A stretch of DNA of 64,000 nucleotides from positions 669,296-733,295 of the forward strand of contig NZ_RPFW01000005.1 of the NCBI RefSeq assembly GCF_007827045.1, in the 5' to 3' direction. The notes under the pieces are model-generated. The model was not told the DNA's origin and did not search any database. It worked only from the letters and a program-made list of their open reading frames with translations. This DNA is from Trebonia kvetii. GTDB lineage: Bacteria; Actinomycetota; Actinomycetes; Streptosporangiales; Streptosporangiaceae. Every line of letters begins with the position of its first letter. The first letter of the stretch is position 1. Shown here one piece after another: positions 8,080 through 15,686 of this stretch. The position numbers were made by a program, and so were the translations under genes.

Positions 8080-8555
8080 TCAGTTGATGTCGAACTCGTT
8101 GCCCTCTGGATCCTTCATCCCCATCGCGTAGTGATCGAGCTCCTCGGCATCCTCGCCATCCTCGGCGCCAAGCACCCCGGTGATCGTGGCCCCGAGGTCC
8201 GCCAGCCGCCTGGCCTCGGCGTCCACCCGCTCCTTGCGCGTGGCGAACGGGACTTTGCTGCCCACCACGGAGCTGCCGCCGCTGGCGCGCACGTCGAAGT
8301 GGAAGCGGTTCTTGCCCAATTGGCCGCCGGCTCCACCCGGAACCAGATGCGGGGACCCTCACCGCGGGGATCGACGATGCTGTCCGTCCCGAGTCCAAGG
8401 TATTCGTGGGGGAGCCCGATGTCCCTTCGCCAGTCGTCCCAGGTCGCGAAGCCCTCGGGAGGCGACTCGAGCACGTATCCCAGGGCAGCCGCCCAGAAAC
8501 GGGCAAGCGGCTCAGGGTCCTTGCAGTCGATGACAAGCTGGAATCGAGGAGGCAT
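8080..8555 (-). pseudogene. VOC/glyoxalase-like protein, frameshifted
   Basis: The first ~75 codons, starting MPPRFQLVIDCKDPEPLARF, encode the N-terminal half of a VOC-family protein and reach WFRVEPAAN. At about 8316-8330 the reading frame shifts by one base. The C-terminal half continues as GKNRFHFDVRA ... GMKDPEGNEFDIN to a stop at 8080. Joining the frames restores the usual GKNR(F/L)H(F/L)DV motif and a normal ~158-residue length. Total span is 476 bp, which is not a multiple of three, consistent with loss of one base. The start follows TTGGAG. It could be a real pseudogene or a sequencing error. In the intact family the metal ligands include the H in FHFD and the E in DPEGNEFD. Confidence 0.75.
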
Positions 8556-8712
8556 CGCAACTCCAATCGGTTCGGCAGTCGCCCAGACATTCGGAAGATA
8601 CGAACGAGTCTCGCTCCCGATCGTACACATCGTCGCCTCGCATCTGCACGGAATGCCGCCGCGAAACGCTAGCCTGTTGCCATGCGGATGGCGCGACCGG
8701 ACCGGTTCCACG

Positions 8713-9075
8713 GTGGCTGACGCCGATGATGTGCGCCGCCTGGCGCTTGCCCTGCCGCACGTGGAGGAGATCGACAGCGACGGCTTCGACTTCCGGGTCG
8801 GCGGCAAGGGCTTCGTCTGGTCCTACCCCGAGCGGCTGCCGGGTCAGCCGCGGCGCATCAGGACCGACATCGCGGTGCTCTACGTCGGCGACGAGGCCGA
8901 GAAGCAGGCCCTGCTGCTCGGCGAGCCGGACAAGTTCTTCACCACGCCCGGCTACGACGGCTTCCCGCTGGTGATGCTGCGATTGGCGGAAGTCGGCGAA
9001 GGCCGGCTGGCCGAGCTGGTGACAGACGCGTGGCGGATGCGCGCACCGCATGACCTTGCGAGCGACCTCACGTAG
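8713..9075 (+). CDS. MmcQ/YjbR family protein
   Basis: A ~120-residue cytoplasmic protein of the YjbR/MmcQ fold (double-wing DNA-binding-like). Motifs seen are DVRRLALALPHVEE at the N-terminus, FDFRVGGKGFVWSYPE, and LLGEPDKFFTTPGYDGFPLVMLRL near residue 80. The GTG at 8713 is chosen because it opens the conserved region; nearby ATGs at 8682 and 8688 are in another frame, and no strong ribosome site is visible. Function of this family is not established. A second, distinct member lies at 28466. Confidence 0.85.
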   Translation: MADADDVRRLALALPHVEEIDSDGFDFRVGGKGFVWSYPERLPGQPRRIRTDIAVLYVGDEAEKQALLLGEPDKFFTTPGYDGFPLVMLRLAEVGEGRLAELVTDAWRMRAPHDLASDLT

Positions 9076-9081
9076 CCGGCG

Positions 9082-9312
9082 CTACACCGCCAGATGCCCG
9101 CGCTTCCGCAGCCGCTTGTGCGCCGGCGGCTCGTGCAGCAGCACCCCGGACGTCCGCAGCAGGAATTCGGCATACGTGTCGGGCGCGGCTCCGGAGTTCT
9201 CGTGGTAGCGGTCCATTGCGGTCCGCAGCACCAGCATCCGCCGCTGCCCCTCGTGCATCTCCCGAAAGACGTTCGCCACCTTGCCCGCGATCCGCCGCAC
9301 TGTCATCTCCAT
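9082..9312 (-). CDS. Small conserved-looking hypothetical protein
   Basis: A 76-residue, basic, mostly helical protein (MEMTVRRIAGKVANVFREMH ... RGHLAV). I do not recognise the family. The ATG at 9312 has GGAGGG at good spacing, and the codon third positions are GC-rich, so it is probably real; the longer frame to 9369 adds only a low-complexity head. It converges with the MmcQ gene, whose stop is six bases away, and diverges from the large LuxR regulator. Confidence 0.6.
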   Translation of the reverse strand: MEMTVRRIAGKVANVFREMHEGQRRMLVLRTAMDRYHENSGAAPDTYAEFLLRTSGVLLHEPPAHKRLRKRGHLAV

Positions 9313-9521
9313 CGTGCGCTCCCTCCGTGTTCTGCCTCCAGGCTCGCAGTAAGACCCGCCGTCCATCATCGGGAAAATTCCTTAAACCTCCCTCCAGAAC
9401 GGCTTGGGGTACCTCTCACCGGCTCACTCATCTGCTCACCCCGGCGCACCCGGTACCACCATCCTCTCCCCGGCGACCCGCCCCCGCACGGCCGGACCAG
9501 GCCTAAATCGGTTAGCCGGAA

Positions 9522-9542
9522 TGTCGCACCGCGACAGATAAT
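9522..9542 (+). promoter_or_regulatory. Operator-like palindrome and -10 box of the LuxR gene
   Basis: TGTCGC (9522-9527) and GCGACA (9531-9536) form a perfect inverted repeat with a 3-bp gap. It abuts a -10-like GATAAT (9537-9542) seven bases before the ATG at 9549. That spacing would start the transcript at or next to the ATG, a leaderless mRNA, which is common in actinobacteria. The palindrome lies where a repressor would block RNA polymerase. Confidence 0.45.
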
Positions 9543-9548
9543 GGAGGC

Positions 9549-12491
9549 ATGGGCACGCTGGTAGGCAGAGACGCGGAGCTGGCCAGGCTGCGCGGCCTCC
9601 TGCACGACGCCGCGGAGGGCCGCGCGGTCACGGGACTCGTCGGCGGCGATGCGGGCATCGGCAAGTCACGCCTGGTCGCCGAGGCGATGCAGATCGCCGA
9701 ACGTGACGGCTTCACCGTGCTGTGCGGCCAGTGCGCCGAGATCGGCGACAGCGTCCCCTACCTGCCGTTCGCGGACGCGCTCCGCGCCGCGCCGCCGCGC
9801 ATCGAGAAGGCCGTCAAGGCGCGCCCCGTGCTGTCCCGCCTGCTGCCCGACGGCGACGGGCAGGCCGAGGAGGCGGACTGGGCGGGCCTGGCGCGCCAGC
9901 AGATGTTCGGCGCCGTGCTCAGCCTGCTGTCTGAGCTCGCCGTCGAGAGCCCGGTCCTGCTTGTCATCGAGGACCTGCACTGGGCCGACGCCACCACGCG
10001 GCACCTGGTCACGTTCCTCGCCCGCATGCTGCACCGCGAGCGCGTCGCGATCATCGGCACGTACCGCACCGACGACCTGCATCGCCGTCACCCGCTGCGC
10101 GCCGTCATCGCGGAGCTGCTGCGGCTGCCCATGGTCGCGCTTGTCGAACTCGGGCCGCTGCCAGCCGCCGCGCTCGCCGAGATCCTGTCCGACGTGCCGA
10201 ACGTCTCGGCACCCCTGTCGGCCGCCACCGTCAACTCTTTGGTGGAGCGAGCGGAGGGGAACGCCTACTACGCGGAGGAACTGCTGACCGCGTCGTGGTG
10301 CGCTGAGGACACCACGGGCCGCACGCTGCCCACCGGCCTAGCCGAGCTGCTGCTGTCGCGCGTGGAGCGCGTGTCCGACGCGGCGCAGCGGGTGCTGCGA
10401 GCGGCCGCCGTCGCCGGCGGCAGTGCCGGCGATGACCTCGTGCGTGCGGCCTCCGGCCTGGCGGACGACGCGTACGAGGAGGCGGTACGCGAGGCGGCAG
10501 GCCAGCAGTTGCTTGCTCCCGACGGGCCCGCCGGGTTCCGCTTCAGGCATGCGCTGCTGCGCGAGGCCATCTACGGCGACCTGATGCCGGGGGAGCGGAC
10601 CCGGCTGCACGCCAAGCTCGCCAGCCTGCTCGCTGGCGTTCCCGGGGCCGCCGCGGAGCTCGCGCACCACTACATGGCGAGCCACGATATTCCCGGCGCG
10701 TTCGCCGCCTCGGTCCGTGCGGGCACCGAGGCCTCGCGCCTCGGCGCCCCCGCGGAGGCGCACCGCCACTACGACATGGCCCTGGAACTGTGGGCGCGGG
10801 TTGATGACGCGGAGCGGATCGCCGGCTCGTCGCGCGGCAAGCTCGGCCTGAAGTCCGCGCTCGCCGCCGCGGCGAGCGGTGACGTGCCCCGCGCCGTTCA
10901 CCTTCTCCGGCGCATCCGCGGTTGGGTGCCCGATGAGCCAGAAGCCGCGGAAGACGTCGAGCTGCGCTGCCGGGTGGGCGAACGGCTCGCGTACCACCTG
11001 CTGCAGGGCGAGAGCTCGCAGTGGTACATCGAGGCACTCGAGGTGGCCAAGGCGACCGTGCGCGAGACGCCGAACGAGCCGACCTGGTACCGGGCTCGTG
11101 CCATGGCGACGTACGCGATCGCGCTGATGGCGGCGCATCGCTACGACGACGCCAGGGACTGGGCCAACCGTGCCAGGGAGGCGGCCCTCGCCGCCGGGTC
11201 GACCTCCATGGAGGCGGACGCGCTGGCTACCACCGGGCAGCTCGCCCTGCGGACCGGTAGTTCAGGCGAGGCGATCGGCATGTTCACGGCCGCGATTGAG
11301 CAGGCGGGCGCGGCCGGTTCAATCGGCGTCCGGTTGCGGGCCGCCTACCACCTGGCTGCGGAGCACTTGTCGCGCGGCGACCTCGCGGAGGCCGCCGAGG
11401 TCGCCCACCGCGGTGCGGAATGGGCGGAGGCGGAGGGGCTCGGCCTCGCGCCGTTCGGCCTTGACCTGCAGCACCTGCATTTCCAGGCACACTTCGCCGA
11501 CGGATGCTGGGACCACGCGCAGGAGCTAGCGGACGGGTTTCCCATCCGGGTCACCAGGCAGGCGGAGGCGCTGCTGTCCGCCATGGCGCTGTTCGTCGAC
11601 GTGGCCCGCGGCAACCCGGCGGTCGGCGAACGGCGGACCTGGCTCGAGCCGTTCTGGAACGACATCTTCGTCGCGTACATCGCGCGCGGCATCCTCGCCG
11701 AGCACGCCCTGTGGCAGGGGGATTACGAGGGCGCCCTGGCGGAGGCGGGGGCCGCGATCGACGCGGACGCGTGGCCCGCGCACAGTCCGTCGGTGATCCG
11801 GGTGACGGCGATCGCCCTCGGGGCGCGCGCCGACCGTGCGGAGCGACTGCGGGCGGCCGGTGATCCAGCGGGCGCGGACGCGGAAGCCGCCGCCGGCGAG
11901 GCACTGCTCGCCGTGGCCAGGGAGGGCGCCAGCTTCCCCGCCAGACCCGGGGCGGTGCTCGGCCCGGAGGGTCGCGGCTGGCTTGCCCGCTGCGAGGCCG
12001 AATACGCTCGCCTCACGCGGTCGAACTCCCCGGGTGCCTGGGAAAAGGTTCTCGCCGAGTTCGGGCCAGGTTTCGTCTACGAGACGGCGCGCACCCAGTG
12101 GCGGCTCGCCGAGGCCCTGGTCGAAGCCGGGCGCCGCGATGAGGCCATCGGCGTCTGGCGTGCGGCGCACGACACCGCGTCCCGGCTCGGCGCGGCGCCC
12201 CTCGGCGCGGCACTCGCCGACCTGGCACGCCGCGCCCGGCTGGACCCGGCGCACGAGAACCGCGGCGGCCACGGCAACGGCGCAGGCGGCACCAGTCCGC
12301 TCGCCGCCCTGACAGACCGCGAACGCGAGGTGCTGAGCCTGATCGCCAAAGGCAAGTCCAACCGCGAGATCGGCACGGAACTGTTCATCACGCCTAAGAC
12401 GGCGAGCGTCCACGTCTCCAACATCCTCGCCAAGCTAGGCGCGGCAAGCCGCACAGAAGCCGCCGCCATCGCCTACCGCGAAGGCTCCTAG
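9549..12491 (+). CDS. LAL-type LuxR family regulator with AAA ATPase domain
   Basis: A 980-residue STAND-type regulator. Walker A is GGDAGIGKS (residues ~32-40), and Walker B is LLVIEDLHWADA (~136-147). Residues ~380-900 are TPR-like alpha-helical repeats rich in Ala and Arg. The C-terminal LuxR HTH (~915-975) reads LTDREREVLSLIAKGKSNRE, then ITPKTASVHVSNILAKLG. Such large ATP-binding LuxR proteins are activators of catabolic or secondary-metabolite genes. No target cluster is adjacent on the left. The nearest downstream unit is the sugar operon at 12.9 kb, which has its own GntR regulator. The start is the ATG at 9549, probably leaderless. Confidence 0.92.
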   Translation: MGTLVGRDAELARLRGLLHDAAEGRAVTGLVGGDAGIGKSRLVAEAMQIAERDGFTVLCGQCAEIGDSVPYLPFADALRAAPPRIEKAVKARPVLSRLLPDGDGQAEEADWAGLARQQMFGAVLSLLSELAVESPVLLVIEDLHWADATTRHLVTFLARMLHRERVAIIGTYRTDDLHRRHPLRAVIAELLRLPMVALVELGPLPAAALAEILSDVPNVSAPLSAATVNSLVERAEGNAYYAEELLTASWCAEDTTGRTLPTGLAELLLSRVERVSDAAQRVLRAAAVAGGSAGDDLVRAASGLADDAYEEAVREAAGQQLLAPDGPAGFRFRHALLREAIYGDLMPGERTRLHAKLASLLAGVPGAAAELAHHYMASHDIPGAFAASVRAGTEASRLGAPAEAHRHYDMALELWARVDDAERIAGSSRGKLGLKSALAAAASGDVPRAVHLLRRIRGWVPDEPEAAEDVELRCRVGERLAYHLLQGESSQWYIEALEVAKATVRETPNEPTWYRARAMATYAIALMAAHRYDDARDWANRAREAALAAGSTSMEADALATTGQLALRTGSSGEAIGMFTAAIEQAGAAGSIGVRLRAAYHLAAEHLSRGDLAEAAEVAHRGAEWAEAEGLGLAPFGLDLQHLHFQAHFADGCWDHAQELADGFPIRVTRQAEALLSAMALFVDVARGNPAVGERRTWLEPFWNDIFVAYIARGILAEHALWQGDYEGALAEAGAAIDADAWPAHSPSVIRVTAIALGARADRAERLRAAGDPAGADAEAAAGEALLAVAREGASFPARPGAVLGPEGRGWLARCEAEYARLTRSNSPGAWEKVLAEFGPGFVYETARTQWRLAEALVEAGRRDEAIGVWRAAHDTASRLGAAPLGAALADLARRARLDPAHENRGGHGNGAGGTSPLAALTDREREVLSLIAKGKSNREIGTELFITPKTASVHVSNILAKLGAASRTEAAAIAYREGS

Positions 12492-12572
12492 TCAGAGCGA
12501 GCAGCCCTCCCGTCAGACGTGAATCTCTCCTGAGCCGCTAAGCACTGCCTGACCGAGCTCGCTCCTCCCGGC

Positions 12573-12617
12573 GTTTCCCCCTCCCGGCCGCCTCCTCTCG
12601 GCCGGGAGGGGTGAAAC
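12573..12617 (+). terminator. Strong hairpin after the LuxR gene
   Basis: CCCCTCCCGGCC (12578-12589) pairs perfectly with GGCCGGGAGGGG (12600-12611) around a 10-base loop. The flanking GTTTC (12573-12577) and GAAAC (12613-12617) extend the stem after a small mismatch. It lies ~85 bp past the LuxR stop. No U-run follows, as is common for actinobacterial terminators. Confidence 0.6.
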
Positions 12618-12932
12618 CACCAACCGTTTCGAGTGATCCGATGAATGCTGCGTGTTATCGCGAGAAACGCGCTGCTCGCACCCATGTCTGGCATGACACT
12701 CCCAGCGTGTCCCGGCGGTCTGACGCGCAGCGCGCGAAAGAACCCATCTTTCGCAGTGTTTCTGATTTGTGACCAGCCCAGCGCGGGTGCTTCGGCTTCT
12801 CTCGGCAGGCGGCAGCCGCGGACTTTCCGCAGGTGAAACGACGTTCGATGCCGTCGGGGCGCCGTTGGCAGCCGTCGCAAGTCAGGAAATCTCCCCGTAA
12901 CGAGCCTCTTGCGCGGGTCTACCGTCCGGTGT
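12618..12932. other. Intergenic region without a recognised gene
   Basis: This is about 315 bp between the LuxR terminator and the sugar-operon operator. It is somewhat less GC-rich than its surroundings. One perfect hairpin is visible: GCGAAAGA (12734-12741) with TCTTTCGC (12747-12754), loop of 5. I see no convincing short coding frame. The sugar-operon promoter must lie in its right part. Confidence 0.5.
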
Positions 12933-12960
12933 AAACATCCGATCAATAGATCCGATGTTT
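12933..12960. promoter_or_regulatory. 28-bp near-perfect palindrome, probable operator of the sugar operon
   Basis: AAACATCCGATC (12933-12944) and GATCCGATGTTT (12949-12960) are inverted repeats, matching at 11 of 12 positions around AATA. The element lies 18 bp before the preferred GTG start of the fuconate dehydratase gene. Its size and symmetry fit a dimeric GntR/FadR repressor, and the operon ends with such a gene. Its overlap with an upstream in-frame ATG (12955) is another reason to reject that ATG as the start. Confidence 0.6.
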
Positions 12961-12978
12961 CCGGTCCGAGGAGTGCAA

Positions 12979-14364
12979 GTGACGCAGGTGCGGCCAGCAG
13001 ACCCAGTGACGATTCCGGCGGCGCCCGGCGCCGCGGCCGGCCTGGCCGGCGCGAGAATCGTCGCGCTCGACTGCTACGACGTCCGCTTCCCCACCTCGCT
13101 CGAGCACGACGGCTCCGACGCGATGAACCCCGACCCCGACTACTCGGCGGCCTACGCGATCCTGCGCACCGACGCCGAGGGGCTCGAGGGTCACGCGCTG
13201 TGCTTCACCATCGGCCGCGGCAACGAGGTCATGGTCACCGCGATCGCGGCGCTGCGGCGGCACGTGGTCGGCCGCCGCGTCGAGGACATCGCGGGGGATC
13301 TCGGCGCCTTCAGCGCCGCCCTGATCGGCGACAGCCAGCTTCGCTGGCTCGGCCCGGAGAAGGGCGTCATGCACATGGCCATCGGCGCCGTGGTCAACGC
13401 CGCCTGGGACCTGGCCGCCAAGATCGCGGGCAAGCCCGTATGGCGGCTGCTCGCCGACATGACGCCGGAACAGATCGTCGCGCTCGTCGACTTCCGCTAC
13501 CTGTCCGACGCGCTGACCCCCGCGGAGGCCATGGACATCCTGCGCGCGGCGCGCGCCGGACGCGAGGAGCGGATCGCCGAGCTCGAGCGATTCGGCCACC
13601 CGGCTTACACCACCACCCCCGGCTGGATCGGCTACTCCGACGAAAAGCTGGTGAGCCTGTCCCGGCAGGCGGTGGCCGACGGGTTTACCCAGATCAAGCT
13701 CAAGGTCGGCGCCGACCTGCCAGACGACGTCCGGCGGATGGCCCTGGCCAGGGAGGCGGTCGGCCCGGACATCCGCATCGCGGTGGACGCCAACCAGCGC
13801 TGGGGGGTCGGTCAGGCGACCGACGCGATCGCCGCGCTCGCCCCCTGGGACCCGTACTGGGTCGAGGAACCGACGAGCCCGGACGAGATCCTCGGCCTGG
13901 CCGTGATCCACGACGCGATCGCCCCGGTCAAGATCGCGGTCGGCGAGCACGTCGCGAACCGGGTGATCTTCAAGCAGATCCTCCAGGCGGGCGGTGCGGA
14001 CGTGCTGACCATCGACGCCTGCCGGGTCGCCGGGGTTAACGAGAACGTGGCGATCTTGCTGCTCGCCGCCAAATACGGCGTCGCCGTCTGCCCGCACGCG
14101 GGCGGCGTCGGCCTGTGCGAGATGGTCCAGCACCTGGCGATGTTCGATTTCGTCGCGGTCGCGGCCACGCACAAGGATCGCGTGCTTGAGTACGTCGATC
14201 ACCTGCACGAACACTTCACCGACCCGGTGCGCGTCACCGGCGGCCGGTACCTCGCGCCGACGGCGCCCGGGTTCTCCGCGGAACTCCGGCCCGAATCGCT
14301 GCGCGCGTATGAGTTCCCGCACGGCGCCGTCTGGCAAGAGCTGGCCGGCACCGCCAATCAGTAA
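12979..14364 (+). CDS. L-fuconate dehydratase (enolase superfamily)
   Basis: A 461-residue enolase-superfamily enzyme that dehydrates L-fuconate to 2-keto-3-deoxy-L-fuconate. It shows the mandelate-racemase-subgroup layout. The capping domain contains MNPDPDYSAAYAILRTD, typical of fuconate dehydratases. KxK base motif is TQIKLKVGAD (~residue 240), Mg ligands are in AVDANQRW, WVEEPTSPDE and IAVGEHVANR, and the acid/base His is in CPHAGGVGLCEMVQH. The GTG at 12979 follows GAGGAG at ideal spacing and is preferred to the ATG at 12955 inside the operator. First gene of the operon. Fuconate rather than another sugar acid is inferred from motif resemblance and the neighbouring genes. Confidence 0.88.
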   Translation: MTQVRPADPVTIPAAPGAAAGLAGARIVALDCYDVRFPTSLEHDGSDAMNPDPDYSAAYAILRTDAEGLEGHALCFTIGRGNEVMVTAIAALRRHVVGRRVEDIAGDLGAFSAALIGDSQLRWLGPEKGVMHMAIGAVVNAAWDLAAKIAGKPVWRLLADMTPEQIVALVDFRYLSDALTPAEAMDILRAARAGREERIAELERFGHPAYTTTPGWIGYSDEKLVSLSRQAVADGFTQIKLKVGADLPDDVRRMALAREAVGPDIRIAVDANQRWGVGQATDAIAALAPWDPYWVEEPTSPDEILGLAVIHDAIAPVKIAVGEHVANRVIFKQILQAGGADVLTIDACRVAGVNENVAILLLAAKYGVAVCPHAGGVGLCEMVQHLAMFDFVAVAATHKDRVLEYVDHLHEHFTDPVRVTGGRYLAPTAPGFSAELRPESLRAYEFPHGAVWQELAGTANQ

Positions 14365-14411
14365 ACGTAGGCCCCTAGTAAGTCCCCACTCATGTGTACA
14401 GAGGAGAACTC

Positions 14412-15623
14412 ATGAGACTGAGAAGACACCTGGCCGGCACCGCGGCCCTGGCCGCCGCGGCCCTGCTCGCCGCCGCCTGCAGCTCGGGCAGCAGCACGAG
14501 CGCCACCCCGCCCGCCAGCTCATCGGCCGCCCCCGCGAGCAGCTCGGCGAGTGCCGTCGCCTCCGCGGCGACAAGCGCGGCGACGTCCGGGGGTCAGGTC
14601 ACCGTCGGCGTCAGCCTGACCTATAACAACACCGCCTTCTGGGCCGCCTATATCAACTACGAGCAGCAGTACGCACAGCAGATGAACATCAAGCTGCTCG
14701 GCCCGCTGCTGTCCGCCGCCTCCGCGAGCGTGCAGAACCAGCAGATCGAGCAGCTGGTCAACGAGGGCGCCCAGGCGATCATCGTGAACCCGGAGACCGC
14801 CACCAGCCTCGGCCCGGCGATCACCTACGCGAACGCGCATCACGTCCAGCTCGTCTCCGTCGACACGATCGTCGGCGCGGGCAAGGTCTACATGGTGGTG
14901 CGGGCCTCGAACACCGCGTACGGGCAGGACGCGTGCGCGTACATTTCCTCGAAGGTGAAGTCCGGCTACGTGCTCGACCTGGAGGGCGACCTCACCTCGT
15001 CCAACGGCGCCGACCGCACCGACGCCTTCAACTCGTGCATGCAGGCCAACGACCCCGGCGTGAAGGTGCTCAAGGAGCCGACCGTCTGGACGGACGCCAC
15101 CGCGGTCACCGACGCGCAGAACGCGATCAACGCCTACGGCTCGCAGCTCAAGGCCATCTACTCGCAGTGGTCAAGCCCGGACACCGGCATCATCCCGCTG
15201 CTCAAGAGCAAGGGCATGGGCCCCGGCTCCGCTAACCCGGTCATCCTGATCAGCGACGACGGCGTGCCGTTCGAGATGTGCGACATCGCCAACGGCTCGG
15301 TCACCGCCTCCCAGTCGCAGCCCGCCAACCTGTACGCCCAGTACGCACTCACCTACGCGGTCGACGCCGCCAAGGGCGTCAAGCACGCTGTGGGCGACCC
15401 GGGCGGCGGCGCTCCCAAGCTGCAGAACGTGACCTACCAGGGTGACACCAACCTCGCCGACCCGATCATCGCGCCGTTCGTCACCAAGGAAGCCACCAAT
15501 CTGACGCTGACCACCCCGGTGGACGGGCTGCCCGCCTCGTTCACCACGACAGCGGTGACAGATAACACGCTTTGGGGCAATGTGTACGGCAGCGCCCACG
15601 GCGGCGTCTGCGCCTCGTCCTAG
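14412..15623 (+). CDS. Sugar ABC transporter substrate-binding lipoprotein
   Basis: A 403-residue extracytoplasmic sugar receptor of the ribose/galactose-binding (periplasmic-binding protein type 1) kind. The signal is MRLRRHLAG followed by an Ala-rich core and lipobox LLAAACSSG (Cys ~23). A Ser/Ala linker then leads to the mature start VTVGVSLTYNNTAFWAAYIN. The segment EQLVNEGAQAIIVNPETATS is the typical hinge strand. The ATG at 14412 is preceded by GAGGAG, so the upstream ATG at 14394 is not used. It lies between the dehydratase and the ATPase and delivers the sugar to the permease. A stable hairpin follows the stop. Confidence 0.9.
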   Translation: MRLRRHLAGTAALAAAALLAAACSSGSSTSATPPASSSAAPASSSASAVASAATSAATSGGQVTVGVSLTYNNTAFWAAYINYEQQYAQQMNIKLLGPLLSAASASVQNQQIEQLVNEGAQAIIVNPETATSLGPAITYANAHHVQLVSVDTIVGAGKVYMVVRASNTAYGQDACAYISSKVKSGYVLDLEGDLTSSNGADRTDAFNSCMQANDPGVKVLKEPTVWTDATAVTDAQNAINAYGSQLKAIYSQWSSPDTGIIPLLKSKGMGPGSANPVILISDDGVPFEMCDIANGSVTASQSQPANLYAQYALTYAVDAAKGVKHAVGDPGGGAPKLQNVTYQGDTNLADPIIAPFVTKEATNLTLTTPVDGLPASFTTTAVTDNTLWGNVYGSAHGGVCASS

Positions 15624-15629
15624 TCACCC

Positions 15630-15661
15630 GGTGGCCGGCACCCGTGGGTGTGCCGGCCACC
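15630..15661 (+). terminator. Intercistronic hairpin after the binding-protein gene
   Basis: GGTGGCCGGCAC (15630-15641) pairs perfectly with GTGCCGGCCACC (15650-15661) around an 8-base loop, starting seven bases past the stop. Such hairpins between a binding-protein gene and its ATPase gene usually stabilise the upstream message or partly terminate, which raises receptor yield over the membrane components. Confidence 0.65.
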
Positions 15662-15686
15662 CGTTCTTCCCAGGAATGGACATGCG

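Noticed and set aside
9549..12491. Secondary-metabolite gene cluster suggested by two LAL-type LuxR regulators
   Set aside because: No polyketide synthase, NRPS, terpene or RiPP genes are present in the window.
12488..12946. A 152-codon minus-strand frame between the LuxR gene and the sugar operon
   Set aside because: It has no motif or good ribosome site, and it overlaps the terminator hairpin and the operator palindrome.
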